The notes under the pieces were generated by a model. It was not told where the DNA came from, searched no databases, and saw only the letters and a program-made list of their open reading frames with translations. A DNA stretch of 64,000 bases from Acetobacteraceae bacterium. GTDB lineage: Bacteria > Pseudomonadota > Alphaproteobacteria > Acetobacterales > Acetobacteraceae. Location of the stretch: NCBI GenBank assembly GCA_004843165.1, contig CP039459.1, positions 499,501-563,500 of the forward strand, written 5' to 3'. Shown piece by piece: positions 1-8,931 of the stretch (position 1 is the stretch's first letter; each line of letters begins with the position of its first letter). The position numbers and the translations under genes are program-made.

Positions 1-153
1 AGACGTAAAATGCTCCGTAGCGCCTTAAAGAAAATGGGGGGCGAAAAACTTTTAGAAGAAGCAGGAATTGCACCAACAAGACGGGGGGAAACGCTTTCTA
101 TTGAAGAGTTTGACCGCTTGGCTAAAATATCGCTGCACCATAGAGAAAAATAA
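1..153 (+). CDS. rsmA: 16S rRNA dimethyladenosine transferase RsmA/KsgA, C-terminal end only
   Basis: The window opens inside this gene; the last 50 codons and a TAA stop are present. The translated tail contains [14 protein letters not shown], then [20 protein letters not shown] and EFDRLAKI. This matches the C-terminal helical domain of RsmA/KsgA, where a basic RRKMLR..LK stretch and an AGI.P..R.E.LS..EF..LA pattern are family hallmarks. The enzyme methylates two adjacent adenosines near the 3' end of 16S rRNA during small-subunit assembly. The catalytic Rossmann domain lies outside the window, so its integrity cannot be judged. Confidence 0.85.
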   Translation, partial: RRKMLRSALKKMGGEKLLEEAGIAPTRRGETLSIEEFDRLAKISLHHREK

Positions 154-212
154 TTTCTCTCTTAAAAACAATATTTGACAAAAAAAATACTGTCAGGTTA
201 CAGTCCCCCATA

Positions 213-248
213 CAAAAAAGACTGGAAGCAATTTGCCTCCAGCCTTTC
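213..248 (-). terminator. Rho-independent terminator after the first small His/Lys-rich gene
   Basis: Read on the minus strand, an arm AAAGGCTGGAGGC pairs (with G-U wobbles) with GCTTCCAGTCTTT across a short AAATT loop, and a run of six T follows. It lies about 60 bp past the stop of the minus-strand gene ending at 310, so it probably ends that transcript. Confidence 0.7.
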
Positions 249-309
249 TTGAATCAATCAATTTCCATCATCAAAGAGCTTTTTCCTGAGGGACAGGATA
301 AAATTTCTA

Positions 310-624
310 TTAACGATGATGGAAATTTTCATGGTGCTTATCACCTGCTTTATGAGGACGCTTACCAAGTTTAAGCTCTTCCTCATGGTCTTTTTCAACA
401 AAAACCTTGAAATTTTCTGGCTTTACCGCATGTTTATGTGCTTTGCGGTCTTTGACAATATGCGCTTTAAAACCCTTTTCAATAGCGCCTTTCGCTGCTT
501 CTTTTTCTGTTTCAGCCTTATGAATGACTTCGCCATGAATATTTTTGGCTTCAAAATGTTTAATGGTTTCATCTTCTTCACGAGGCGGATGTGCGACGAC
601 AAAAGCATGTTTACGATCTGACAT
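310..624 (-). CDS. Small His/Lys-rich hypothetical protein, paralogue 1
   Basis: I do not recognise a named family. The 104-residue product is highly charged and rich in Lys, Glu and His (tail KHHENFHHR), with no signal peptide or membrane segment. It shares a clear scaffold with the neighbour at 1045-1350: KHFEAK, then TEKEAA.GAI..GF.AHI.KD, then KPE.FK.FV, then KRPHK.GD. The start is placed at the second in-frame ATG (624) because AAGGA lies 8 nt upstream of it, whereas the ATG at 630 is too close to that site. The gene has its own terminator. The conserved central block, predicted helical, looks like a small fold and not random charged sequence. Function unknown; a stress or nucleic-acid-associated role is only a guess from composition. 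Confidence 0.7.
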   Translation of the reverse strand: MSDRKHAFVVAHPPREEDETIKHFEAKNIHGEVIHKAETEKEAAKGAIEKGFKAHIVKDRKAHKHAVKPENFKVFVEKDHEEELKLGKRPHKAGDKHHENFHHR

Positions 625-1044
625 TTTCATAATCCTTAAAAAAACAAAAATAATGAGGGTCAGAGAATTAAGAGCAGTAACTCGAAAACCCTGCCCTCTC
701 CTAAGAGTTTGGACTTTATTTTTTCAAAAACAATTCATTTTTTTTATTTTTTTAAATACTCGAGTCTCATCTTGTCGTCTGTTAAAAACTTACTCTAAAA
801 TTCGCATGCAAGTTATCTTGTCCTTGAAAAGCTCTTTTTTTAATTTTTTTCTCAAATTAAAAATAAGATGTACAAATTTTCTCCATAAACATTTAAAAAA
901 ACCGATTCGGGATAAAAAGTCCCCTCTTCCAGAATTTTCAGAAAATTGATGCGAAAGTGGAAGCCTCTAAAAAGGCGCTGATGCTTCCGCACCAGCGCCT
1001 TTTATAACTTCACACGAAAAAATAATCCTTTTTAGGGAAAGATT
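625..1044. other. Intergenic region, AT-rich, no gene seen
   Basis: This stretch separates the two paralogous small genes. Open frames here are short, run through low-complexity T-rich sequence and have no convincing start sites. The right-hand end carries the terminator of the second paralogue (969-1003). The left part should hold the promoter of the first paralogue, but no clear -35/-10 pair could be picked out. Confidence 0.6.
969..1003 (-). terminator. Rho-independent terminator after the second small His/Lys-rich gene
   Basis: An 11-bp perfect stem, AAAAGGCGCTG pairing with CAGCGCCTTTT, encloses a 12-nt loop. On the minus strand it is followed by TT and AG, so the T tract is formed mainly by the right arm itself. 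It sits about 40 bp beyond the stop of the gene ending at 1045 and could work in both directions. Confidence 0.7.
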
Positions 1045-1350
1045 TTATGTGTGACCGCCGCAAATATCGCCCACCTTATGCGGGCGTTTATTATTCTTAA
1101 TCTCTTTAGCATGTTCCTCTGGAACAAATTTTTTAAAATGTTCCGGCTTGGGCGTTCCTTTATGTTTGGGATCTTTGAGAATATGCGCCTCAAAGCCAAG
1201 TTTTATAGCCCCTTCTGCCGCTTCTTTCTCCGTAGGAGCCTTATAAACGGTTTTGCCCTCTTGCGTTGATTTCGCTTCAAAATGCTTAATCGCTTTACCT
1301 TCCTCACAAGGATGTGGAAGAACGAAGGCTTTTTTCTCTTTATTAGGCAT
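1045..1350 (-). CDS. Small His/Lys-rich hypothetical protein, paralogue 2
   Basis: A 101-residue protein of no family I recognise, homologous over its full length to the product of 310-624: both have an FV..HP start, KHFEAK, TEKEAA.GAI, GF.AHI.KD, KPE.FK.FV and KRPHK.GD. It differs in its tail, which ends DICGGHT and lacks the His-rich end. The ATG at 1350 has AAAGGG 8 nt upstream. The two genes have the same orientation, about 420 bp apart, each with its own terminator, which points to an old tandem duplication with independent expression. No membrane or export signal is visible. Confidence 0.7.
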   Translation of the reverse strand: MPNKEKKAFVLPHPCEEGKAIKHFEAKSTQEGKTVYKAPTEKEAAEGAIKLGFEAHILKDPKHKGTPKPEHFKKFVPEEHAKEIKNNKRPHKVGDICGGHT

Positions 1351-1566
1351 AATAAATACCCTTTATCAAAACTAAGAAACAGGAGTGCCAACAGCAACAC
1401 TGGAACCATTTCTTATCCTTTGAGTTGGAACCCTTTTAAAGCAAAGCACAAGCCGTTTTATTTCTTTTTTAAAACACAGAGTCGCCCCCTATTAGGAGAT
1501 TTTTAAGGCTTCTATAATGCATTCTCATTAAAAATTTCTATTTTAAAATTTTATTCTTCTCCATAT

Positions 1567-1600
1567 AAAAAAGGCTCCGGGCAGAGCCTCGGAGCCTTTC
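1567..1600 (-). terminator. Terminator of the rpsF-rpsR-rplI operon
   Basis: On the minus strand, AAAGGCTCC pairs perfectly with GGAGCCTTT around a 12-nt loop and runs into a T-rich tail (TTTTTTATATGG). It lies about 30 bp past the rplI stop. Confidence 0.85.
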
Positions 1601-1626
1601 CTATAAGAACAAACAAGAGGGGAAGA

Positions 1627-2256
1627 TTATTCCGCTGCTGCTTCTTCTTCTTTGTGTTCTTCTTGACCTTCAATGCCAAGATCAGCTGCTTCTGCGGCTT
1701 CATCTTCTGCACGGTTTTGAGTCTGAAGATCACCAAGGACGTTTTCGTCCTCTTCTTTTGCTTTCGCCTCTTCGCCACGTGCCTGACGCTCTGCTTCTTC
1801 AGCAGAACGGGCAACATTGAGCGTTACAGAGATGACAACTTCCGGATGCAAACGCACTTTAACTTTTGTTAAGCCAAGTGCTTTGATTGGCTGATCCAGA
1901 ATGATCTGCTGACGAGAAACAGTTGCACCACCATCTTTTGTGATTGCATCTGCAATATCTCTGGCACTCACAGAACCATAAAGAGATCCGCTTTCGCCGG
2001 CCTGACGTAGAATAACGACGGAAAGACCTTCGAGACGTTTTGCAACATCTTGAGCCTCTTCACGGCGTTTTAGATTGTTAGCTTCAAGCTGCTGGCGTTC
2101 TTGTTCAAAACGCGCTTTGTTCGCAGCATTTGCACGAAGCGCTTTTCCCTGTGGAAGCAGGAAATTACGGGCATAGCCTGGACGCACTTTAACCGTGTCA
2201 CCCATTTGTCCCAAGCCTTCGATGCGCTCAAGTAGAATAATTTCAGTAGCAGCCAT
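1627..2256 (-). CDS. rplI: 50S ribosomal protein bL9 with acidic C-terminal tail
   Basis: L9 binds 23S rRNA near the base of the L1 stalk and helps keep the reading frame. The N-terminal domain shows the L9 signature ([20 protein letters not shown], about residues 16-35), followed by the long connecting helix ([13 protein letters not shown]) and the C-terminal domain with [15 protein letters not shown]. The protein is 209 residues; from about residue 150 it continues as an acidic Glu/Ala-rich tail, an extension known in alphaproteobacterial L9. The start ATG overlaps the rpsR stop (TGATG), so translation is probably coupled. It is the last gene of the rpsF-rpsR-rplI operon and is followed by a strong terminator. 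Confidence 0.97.
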   Translation of the reverse strand: MAATEIILLERIEGLGQMGDTVKVRPGYARNFLLPQGKALRANAANKARFEQERQQLEANNLKRREEAQDVAKRLEGLSVVILRQAGESGSLYGSVSARDIADAITKDGGATVSRQQIILDQPIKALGLTKVKVRLHPEVVISVTLNVARSAEEAERQARGEEAKAKEEDENVLGDLQTQNRAEDEAAEAADLGIEGQEEHKEEEAAAE

Positions 2257-2540
2257 CAGTTCACCACATATGGAAGAAGTGCAAGGAAACGGGCATGTTT
2301 GATTGCTTTAGCAAGTTCACGCTGTTTTTTCGCAGAAACGGCTGTGATACGGCTAGGCACAATTTTACCACGCTCAGACAAGAAACGGCTAAGAAGACGA
2401 ACGTCTTTATAGTCGATTGCAGGCGCACCTGCTCCAGCAAATGGGCATGCTTTCCGACGACGGAAAGAACGACGTGCGCCAACAGCTGTACGGCGTGCGG
2501 CGGGATTGACTGTTTTTGGTGTTTCAGTGTTATCAGTCAT
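2256..2540 (-). CDS. rpsR: 30S ribosomal protein bS18
   Basis: S18 binds the central domain of 16S rRNA as a heterodimer with S6. The 94-residue product contains the conserved core [59 protein letters not shown] and [10 protein letters not shown] longer in-frame reading exists, but the ATG at 2540 is preceded by GGAGATAAT and gives the normal S18 length, so it is the start used here. It overlaps the 3' end of rpsF by 8 bp and its stop overlaps the rplI start, so the three genes are tightly coupled. Confidence 0.97.
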   Translation of the reverse strand: MTDNTETPKTVNPAARRTAVGARRSFRRRKACPFAGAGAPAIDYKDVRLLSRFLSERGKIVPSRITAVSAKKQRELAKAIKHARFLALLPYVVN

Positions 2541-3012
2541 TATTATCTCCTTCAGAATCCTGTGCCTCGTCATTTTCTTCGGAAGGCTGAGATTGTGAAT
2601 GACCTTGTGGACGGCGACCACGGCCGCTTTCAAAACGTCCGCCTGCCTGTGGCTGGCCACCCTGACGCGGACCACGTGCCGGACGTTCATCACGACGGCT
2701 CATCATTGGTGTTTGACCTTCTGGAAGGGCATCAACACGAAGGGTAAGAAAACGAAGAATATCTTCGTCCAAAGACATTTGACGTTCGATTTCTTTAAGA
2801 GCGTCAGCCGGTGTATTCAGACCCAAAAAGACATAATGCCCTTTACGGTTTTTCTTAATACGATAAGCGAGCGGACGTAGCCCCCAGAATTCTTTTTTCT
2901 CGACGGAACCGCCGAGTTCGCCCAATTTACCTTCAAGACCTTCGATAAAAGTCTCAACTTGGGTCGTTGATAGATCATTACGCAAAATAAGCGTTAATTC
3001 ATATAAAGCCAT
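2533..3012 (-). CDS. rpsF: 30S ribosomal protein bS6 with Arg/Gly/Gln-rich tail
   Basis: S6 is the partner of S18 on the 30S platform. Residues 1-95 give the complete S6 fold: [15 protein letters not shown] at the start, [20 protein letters not shown] in the middle, and LRFLTLRVD at the end. Residues 100-159 form a low-complexity tail rich in Arg, Gly and Gln ([18 protein letters not shown]) that turns acidic at the end ([16 protein letters not shown]). Tails of this kind are common in alphaproteobacterial S6. It is the first gene of the operon; the roughly 290 bp upstream should carry the promoter and any S6:S18 leader control site, which I could not identify with confidence. Confidence 0.97.
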   Translation of the reverse strand: MALYELTLILRNDLSTTQVETFIEGLEGKLGELGGSVEKKEFWGLRPLAYRIKKNRKGHYVFLGLNTPADALKEIERQMSLDEDILRFLTLRVDALPEGQTPMMSRRDERPARGPRQGGQPQAGGRFESGRGRRPQGHSQSQPSEENDEAQDSEGDNND

Positions 3013-3303
3013 GCAAACTCCCTATGGCTAAAGTGATTTTCCCGTGCAAGAGCTAAGTGAAGTGCCCTTTTCCATAACAGCCTAGCGCAAAGCATCAGAA
3101 AAACGAGAACCTTATCCAATAAGGGGGCTTTCCATTTCTTTGAAAAGAATTGTCATGTCACAGGAACAGCCGGCACGCATGGGCAGCACCGGCAGGGAAA
3201 AACAAAATAGACCACAGAATCATCGAAAATGCAAGAATTATATATCCTTACAAAAACTCTGGACTTACAAAGACTCCCCCTAAAGCGCCCCTCTTTAAGG
3301 CGG

Positions 3304-4402
3304 TTAAGAAATTGAATCTTTTCTGAATTCTTTTATTTGCTGGACAAGTTCTCCCACAAATTGATTCATATTTTTAATATAGAGATTTCCGGCAAAGCCC
3401 TCTAAACCATCCAGCCTATACTCAAAATTATCTGTGTCATAAAGATAGAGAGAATCATTACCTGAAACTTTATCAATCAAGACCTGATTAGACCAGATTT
3501 CAGCAACATTATTAAGGACAATCAGTTTTCTTTTACCGACAAAGGCAGCGCTATGGAGTGCGGAACTTGCGCTTGCGATAAAAAGCCCGCCTTCCTTCCA
3601 TAATTTTATTTGATCGTACAAAGAGAGCTCTTCAGGAGAGATAATCTCTATTCCCACAGCACGTAGTCTCTCCGTTAAAACGGCCTCGTTATGTATTTGC
3701 CAAATACCAGAAGACAAATGCTGTTTTGTAAAATAAATAATTCTGTTTGCGTTCGTGCCTGCTTCCCCTTGAATAAATTTGATGCCCTATCGCCTTCATC
3801 ATCTCCGAATAAACCTGATGAGCATGACTATTTTCCTCAAAAGAGGACGCAGGCACATCTATTTTCTTAAATAAAATACCTTCTGAAAAGAAAGAAACAT
3901 TTTCAGATGACAAACCCAATATAGACCAAATTTCACGCATATAAGGTTGCGTAAATAATGCCTCTTTATTGGGCTGGCCATTAAAAACCAAACGAAGTTT
4001 TTTACGATCCAACGAAGGCAATGCCCAAATTCTAGAAAGGGCGCCAATTAAAAAATGACCGTAATGCTGCTTCACGTCACCAATATAGAAATAATGATAT
4101 TCCTCCGAAGCGAACGCAAACTACTTTCTATTTACCTCTGTATAAAGAGCATTAAGCGGAGAATACGGCGAAGGAATCCCTCTATAAGCGATACTTTCTG
4201 AAACAACACGTCCCAAAGGATAAAAAAGGCCAGCCTTTTCACCAGCAAAAACACTCGGCAAAAAAGTTACATTTTCTACTGTCAAAAAGGGCGGTTTTTC
4301 CTCAATAATTTCAGTCCCACCGTAAATTTGTTGGCAGGGTTTAAGCATCCATCCTCTCCGAAAAAACCCAAATATCAAAAGCGCCTCGCTCTTTTTAAAC
4401 AA
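3304..4402 (-). pseudogene. Broken GT61-family glycosyltransferase (capsule/EPS type)
   Basis: Three minus-strand fragments together form one glycosyltransferase of the family 61 (DUF563) type. The first fragment carries SVFAGEKAGLFYPLGRVVSE and ends at a TAG (4121-4123) preceded by EVNRK. Translation past that stop in the same frame gives FAFASEEYHYFYIGDVKQHYGHFLIGALSR, containing the family HYGHFL motif. A single-base frame change is then needed between about 3768 and 3800, after which GEAGTNANRIIYFTKQHLSS leads into IWQIHNEAVL, PEELSLYDQIK and SASSALHSAAFVG, all typical of the C-terminal half. The first codons overlap the rpoD terminator, so the N-terminus is probably truncated too. One nonsense codon, one frameshift and a lost 5' end argue for a decayed gene and against a sequencing error. 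Confidence 0.8.
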
Positions 4403-4420
4403 AGAACGAAGCGCTTTTGA
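4377..4420 (-). terminator. Terminator of rpoD
   Basis: The arms AAAAGCGCTTCGTTCTTT and AAAGAGCGAGGCGCTTTT (minus-strand reading) pair over 18 positions with two wobble pairs around a 5-nt loop. It begins about 25 bp past the rpoD stop. It overlaps the apparent first codons of the glycosyltransferase remnant, supporting 5' truncation of that gene. Confidence 0.75.
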
Positions 4421-4443
4421 AAACTTCTTAAAATCCCGACTTT

Positions 4444-6396
4444 TTAAACATCTAAAAAGGATTTTAACTTTTTAGAGCGTGTTGGATGTTTGAGCTTACG
4501 CAAAGCTTTCGCTTCGATCTGGCGAATACGTTCTCTTGTGACATTAAACTGCTGTCCCACCTCTTCGAGCGTATGATCCGTATTCATCCCGATTCCAAAA
4601 CGCATTCTCAACACACGTTCCTCACGGGCTGTCAGTGAGGCTAAAACCTTTGCCGTTGCATCACGCAAATTTGTATGAATTGCGGCATCCAGTGGAATAA
4701 TGGCTGATTTATCCTCAATAAAATCTCCAAGATGGCTATCTTCCTCATCCCCGATCGGGGTTTCAAGAGAAATAGGCTCTTTGGCAATTTTGAGAACTTT
4801 ACGCACTTTTTCCAAAGGCATTCCAAGCTTTTCTGCCAACTCTTCTGGCATTGGCTCACGGCCAATTTCATGCAGCATTTGGCGAGATGTCCGAACCAAT
4901 TTATTGATTGTCTCAATCATATGAACAGGAATACGGATAGTTTTTGCTTGATCTGCAATGGAGCGTGTAATCGCCTGACGAATCCACCATGTCGCATAGG
5001 TTGAGAATTTATAGCCCCGGCGATATTCAAACTTATCGACAGCTTTCATCAAACCAATATTGCCCTCTTGAATCAGATCAAGAAATTGCAAACCACGATT
5101 AGTATATTTTTTTGCAATGGAAATCACCAATCTAAGATTGGCCTCAATCATTTCCTTTTTTGCACGGCCGGCATCGCGTTCCCCACGGGAAATCGTTTGA
5201 TAAACCTCTCTAAATTCCGAGATTGGTAAGCCCATGCGGTGCACTAAACTCGCCACCTCATCGCGTAATTTTTCTAAACGTCCACGATGATTTTCAATGA
5301 GTTTTTTCCAGTTTTTCCCCGGAAGTTTAGAAATTTCATCCAACCATAACGGATCAAGCTCACGGTTACGATAATAAGAGAAAAAGGTTTCACGACTTAG
5401 GCGGCACCCTTCTGCCAAACGCACCATTTTAGATTCAAGATCATTAAGACGCTTCACCTGCTTCTTAATCATTTCACTGATTTCTTCAATGCGGCTTGTG
5501 TGAAGCCTTAAACGACGGACATGCTTGACCAGCTCATCACGGATCTGGCGATATTCCTTCTCACTCTCTTTATCTAGCGCATCCCCTTGAAGCAGGACAA
5601 CAATACGCTTTTCCTGTAATTTAGAGAGTTTTTGATAAAGAACCTCAAGAGAATCAAATTCTGCCATGATTTCAGGGCGTAATTTTTCTTCCAAAGCGAC
5701 CAAAGAAATAGAGGGGGCATTCATGGCATCCTCTTCATCTTCGGACTCCTCTTCTGCCTCCTCTTCATCATGCTCTTCTGCCGCCTCAAGCGCCTCTTCT
5801 TCCTTTTCAGAGAAGCTCTGACTTTCTTCGAGATCAATCACTTCACGAAGGCTTAATTCGCCCAAACGAATTTTATTTGCCCATTCAATTAAGGCGGCAA
5901 AGACAATCGGACTGCGGCACATGCCGTCAATCATTTCACCCCAACCGGCCTCAATCCGTTTTGCAATGGCAATTTCGCCCTCACGAGAAAGAAGCTCAAC
6001 AGCCCCCATCTCCCGCAAATACATTCTTACAGGATCATCTGTGCGGCCGGCACTCTCAGCGATATTTCCGCTGCGTCCCCCTTCTTTAACGGCAGGCTTA
6101 CCTTCGGCATCCTCTTCTGCTTCGAGCTCTTCGTCTTCCTCATCCTCTTGATCAGATTCTTCGGAATTTTCAACGACTTGCACGCCCATTTCGGACAATG
6201 CAGACATAATATCTTCGATCTGTTCCGAAGACATCTTATCTTGAGGCAAAACAGCGTTCAGCTCATCAAAGGTAATGTGACCGCTCTCACGTCCCTTTGC
6301 CAGCAAGCGTTTGACGGCAGCAGACTGTATATCTAGCTGCATCCCATCCTGATCGGCAGTATCTCGTTCCGTATCAGCTGGAGTTTTTATCGCCAT
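4444..6396 (-). CDS. rpoD: Primary sigma factor sigma-70 (RpoD)
   Basis: RpoD directs RNA polymerase to housekeeping promoters. Region 1.1 lies near the N-terminus ([20 protein letters not shown]), followed by an acidic linker, region 1.2 ([20 protein letters not shown]) and the non-conserved region with a very acidic insertion ([18 protein letters not shown]). Region 2 contains [20 protein letters not shown] and [20 protein letters not shown]. Region 3 contains [13 protein letters not shown], and region 4 ends [20 protein letters not shown], the -35-binding helix-turn-helix. I start at the second ATG (6396, MAIKTPAD) because GGAAGA lies 7 nt upstream; an ATG at 6411 has no such site. It follows dnaG, as in the classic macromolecular synthesis operon. 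Confidence 0.97.
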   Translation of the reverse strand: MAIKTPADTERDTADQDGMQLDIQSAAVKRLLAKGRESGHITFDELNAVLPQDKMSSEQIEDIMSALSEMGVQVVENSEESDQEDEEDEELEAEEDAEGKPAVKEGGRSGNIAESAGRTDDPVRMYLREMGAVELLSREGEIAIAKRIEAGWGEMIDGMCRSPIVFAALIEWANKIRLGELSLREVIDLEESQSFSEKEEEALEAAEEHDEEEAEEESEDEEDAMNAPSISLVALEEKLRPEIMAEFDSLEVLYQKLSKLQEKRIVVLLQGDALDKESEKEYRQIRDELVKHVRRLRLHTSRIEEISEMIKKQVKRLNDLESKMVRLAEGCRLSRETFFSYYRNRELDPLWLDEISKLPGKNWKKLIENHRGRLEKLRDEVASLVHRMGLPISEFREVYQTISRGERDAGRAKKEMIEANLRLVISIAKKYTNRGLQFLDLIQEGNIGLMKAVDKFEYRRGYKFSTYATWWIRQAITRSIADQAKTIRIPVHMIETINKLVRTSRQMLHEIGREPMPEELAEKLGMPLEKVRKVLKIAKEPISLETPIGDEEDSHLGDFIEDKSAIIPLDAAIHTNLRDATAKVLASLTAREERVLRMRFGIGMNTDHTLEEVGQQFNVTRERIRQIEAKALRKLKHPTRSKKLKSFLDV

Positions 6397-6482
6397 ACTC
6401 TCATCTTCCATTGAAGCTTGGTTTTCATTTAAAAATCACGCCCCCATTTTAAATTATGAGACGTGAAAAAGTGCTAACTGCC

Positions 6483-6511
6483 ACTTGGGGAATATTGGGT
6501 ACTGTGTCAAG
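6483..6511 (-). promoter_or_regulatory. Possible heat-shock (RpoH-type) promoter for rpoD
   Basis: On the minus strand CTTGACA is followed after 14 nt by CCCCAAGT, close to the sigma-32 pattern CTTGAAA/CCCCATNT. The -35 element overlaps the dnaG stop and the predicted start of transcription falls about 65-80 nt before the rpoD start. Escherichia coli rpoD is known to have a heat-shock promoter inside dnaG, which makes this placement plausible. The match is by eye and imperfect. Confidence 0.4.
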
Positions 6512-8426
6512 GGGGAGGAGATAAATTTTCACCCGCAGGCATGTCCGGCATTTCGCCTCGCCTTAGACGATCCCTTGCCTCAATCCTTGCTAGAAGGGCT
6601 TTCGAAAAAGTTTTTGGAGAATCACTCTCTTCAACTCTTTCATCATTTAAAAGCTCTCTTTCAATATCCCGTCTTACAGACTGGTCGAAAGATTTAATAT
6701 CAATAAATCCATAAAAATGCCACCAACTTTCGACAATCGGTGCGCCTTCTGTGTCAATATTGCCCAAAGAAGCGAATTTTTTTACCTCTTCAGAAAAATC
6801 ATTTGCCTCAAGAAAGCGCTTTAAACTCCCCTCTGCGTCTTCTTCACGCACCTCTTCTTGCTCATACCATTCAAACATTCTGTCCTGCAGGGCTAAAAGG
6901 CGACGGTTTCCTCCGAAATCCAAACGGGAAAAAGCCTCCTCTATCCACGGAAAAATTTCAGGATGTTGCATTAAAATGCCGAAAAGAATCTCATAGCGCT
7001 GCTGTGGCACACTTGCTTTTGAAAAAGCAATGATATTACTACCGCTTTCCAATATCTGAGGCGGAGAAAAAACGGACTTTGTTTGGCTGATCTGCTGATA
7101 TTGACGGAATCGGCTTTGATTTCTTTCCCGGTTATTTTGCCAAGCACCCTTTGTTTTTTGTGTCCCCGAAAAACGAAAATGAGAGAAAAAACGATCCATC
7201 CAAGAGGCACGGTATTCACTGCCCAAAATATTATCCTTAATCCGCTCACTTGCCTCTGTTAAAGCCTTGCGGAACTGCGCACGGCTATCCGCACCCTCCG
7301 GATCTATTTTTTCAGCCAGCAGTCCAAAATAGCTTTCATCCAGCGAAAGCGCATTTTCCACCCTTTTCCAGAAAATCTCTTTTCCCTCTTTCCGCACCAT
7401 GCTGTCAGGGTCTTCCCCCTTGGGCAAAAAGCAGAATTTTAACCTTTTCCCTGTTTCCAAAAGCGGAAATGCCACTTCGCAAACCCGAAAAGCCGCCCTG
7501 CGCCCCGCAGAATCCCCATCAAAGCAAAAAACTGGTGCCTCTGAACTCCGCCACAGAAGACGCAGTTGATCTTCTGTCACTGCTGTTCCCAAAGGCGCAA
7601 CGACACCGCCAATCCCTTGCTGACTCAAAGCGACAACATCCATATATCCCTCCACCACAATGATAGGAGATTGGCGGTCGATAAAATTTCTGGCCTGTTC
7701 AAAATTAAATAAAATATGTTTTTTAGAAAAAAGCGGCGTTTCTGGACCGTTTAAATATTTGGGCTTACTCTCATCTAAAACACGCCCACCAAAAGAAAGA
7801 ACTTCTTTTTTACGTCCAAAAATCGGAATCATTACCCGATTAAAAAAGAAAGGCCGTGCGTCTCCTCCGTTTTGGGAATCTCGCAAAATCCCTGTTTCTT
7901 TCATTTGGCTTTTGGAAAAACCCTGCGTTTCTAAATGCGCCACAAGCGCATTGCCGGATTCTGCCCAGCCAAAAGAAAATCTTTCCGCAATTTCCTGACT
8001 AATGCCACGGGCGGCAAGATATTCTCGTGCAGCCCGCCCCTCAGGCGCATGGAGACAATCTCGATAATAAAGGCGTGCAGCCTCCAGCACATCACTTAAC
8101 TGACGGCGAACCTCTCTTTTCTCTTCGGCGTGGATATCCGGCGCAGGCAAGGCCAAACCGGCCTCCCCTGCAAGACGCTCCACGACATCGGCAAACGTCC
8201 CCCCTTGCGTTTGATGAACAAAACCAATGGCATCCCCATGCGCACCGCATCCAAAACAATGATAATGATCATCATAGACATAAAAAGAAGCTGTCTTTTC
8301 CCCATGAAAGGGGCAGCAACCTTTCCAGTCTTTTCCCGAACGTGTGAGCTTTACCCGCCGCCCAATAATGGATGAAAGGGAAAGGCGAGATTTTAACTCA
8401 TCAAGAAAAGAGGGTTCAAAACGCAT
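6507..8426 (-). CDS. dnaG: DNA primase DnaG
   Basis: DnaG makes RNA primers for replication. The CHC2 zinc ribbon is intact near the N-terminus with C38-H41-C57-C60 (CCPFHGEKTASFYV and HCFGCGAHGDAIGF). The catalytic core follows, with the YLAARGIS..A.RF.FGWA region and a TOPRIM domain containing IIVVEGYMDVVAL and the acidic FCFDGDSAGRRA motif. The C-terminal third is less conserved, as expected for the DnaB-interacting helical domain. At 639 residues it is of usual length. It lies between the YqeY gene and rpoD on the same strand, 37 bp downstream of the former and about 95 bp upstream of the latter. Confidence 0.96.
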   Translation of the reverse strand: MRFEPSFLDELKSRLSLSSIIGRRVKLTRSGKDWKGCCPFHGEKTASFYVYDDHYHCFGCGAHGDAIGFVHQTQGGTFADVVERLAGEAGLALPAPDIHAEEKREVRRQLSDVLEAARLYYRDCLHAPEGRAAREYLAARGISQEIAERFSFGWAESGNALVAHLETQGFSKSQMKETGILRDSQNGGDARPFFFNRVMIPIFGRKKEVLSFGGRVLDESKPKYLNGPETPLFSKKHILFNFEQARNFIDRQSPIIVVEGYMDVVALSQQGIGGVVAPLGTAVTEDQLRLLWRSSEAPVFCFDGDSAGRRAAFRVCEVAFPLLETGKRLKFCFLPKGEDPDSMVRKEGKEIFWKRVENALSLDESYFGLLAEKIDPEGADSRAQFRKALTEASERIKDNILGSEYRASWMDRFFSHFRFSGTQKTKGAWQNNRERNQSRFRQYQQISQTKSVFSPPQILESGSNIIAFSKASVPQQRYEILFGILMQHPEIFPWIEEAFSRLDFGGNRRLLALQDRMFEWYEQEEVREEDAEGSLKRFLEANDFSEEVKKFASLGNIDTEGAPIVESWWHFYGFIDIKSFDQSVRRDIERELLNDERVEESDSPKTFSKALLARIEARDRLRRGEMPDMPAGENLSPPP

Positions 8427-8463
8427 TTAAGCCATTTTTCCTTTAAGAAAGGATCTCAAAAAT

Positions 8464-8931
8464 TTACTTATTCATTAAAGAAGCACGGACCATTTTACCT
8501 GCCTTGCCAGCATCCAGCGCTGCACCGAATTTTTCTTTAAGCTCTCCCATAACTTTGCCCATATCTTTCATGCTTGGCTCAGACAATGTGGCAACAATTT
8601 TCTCAATTTCTGCTTTGAGGGCATTTTCATCAATTTCGGCAGGCAAATAGCGCTTAATCGTCTCAATTTCCGCCCGTTCTTTTTCTACCAACTCAGGACG
8701 GTTGCCTTTTTCATACATTGCAATCGAATCGAAACGAGATTTAACCATTGAACGAAGTGCTTTTTGGAGTTGTGCCTCATCAACTTCCTTTCCCGTTGCG
8801 CGGGATTCGATATCAAGATCTTTGAACTTTGCGGTAATGGAACGCAAACGTGCAACTTCCTCACGGTTACCTTCCTTCATTGAAAGTTTAAGATCATTCA
8901 TAATTTTTTGACGCAAATTAAGTTCTGTCAT
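8464..8931 (-). CDS. GatB/YqeY domain protein
   Basis: A 155-residue YqeY-type protein related to the tail domain of the GatB subunit of tRNA-dependent amidotransferase. Visible family features are LRQKIMNDLKLSMKEGN, VARLRSITAKFKDLDIESR, the middle EKERAEIETIKRYLPAEID and the end GKVMGELKEKFGAALDAGKA. The start is the ATG at 8931, with GGAG five bases upstream. A longer reading from 8946 lacks a ribosome binding site. YqeY genes commonly sit beside dnaG and rpoD, as here. The precise biochemical role is not established; a link to tRNA or translation is inferred from the shared domain. Confidence 0.9.
   Translation of the reverse strand: MTELNLRQKIMNDLKLSMKEGNREEVARLRSITAKFKDLDIESRATGKEVDEAQLQKALRSMVKSRFDSIAMYEKGNRPELVEKERAEIETIKRYLPAEIDENALKAEIEKIVATLSEPSMKDMGKVMGELKEKFGAALDAGKAGKMVRASLMNK

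Noticed and set aside
316-621. Plus-strand open frame of 101 codons opposite the first small His/Lys-rich gene.
   Set aside because: It is the antisense shadow of the minus-strand gene, is dominated by Phe/Met, has no ribosome binding site, and the minus-strand protein has a clear paralogue at 1045-1350.
2541-2693. A longer S18 with a 51-residue N-terminal extension.
   Set aside because: The extension lies inside the rpsF coding sequence, and the ATG at 2540 has a good ribosome binding site and gives the normal S18 start.
3230-3303. A possible terminator between the GT61 remnant and rpsF.
   Set aside because: The sequence can fold weakly (CCTTAAAG with CTTTAGGG), but no T tract follows and the stem is short.
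5700-5860. Acidic low-complexity stretch in rpoD as a possible repeat-driven switch.
   Set aside because: The codons are mixed and do not form a simple tandem repeat; acidic insertions in the non-conserved region are normal for RpoD.
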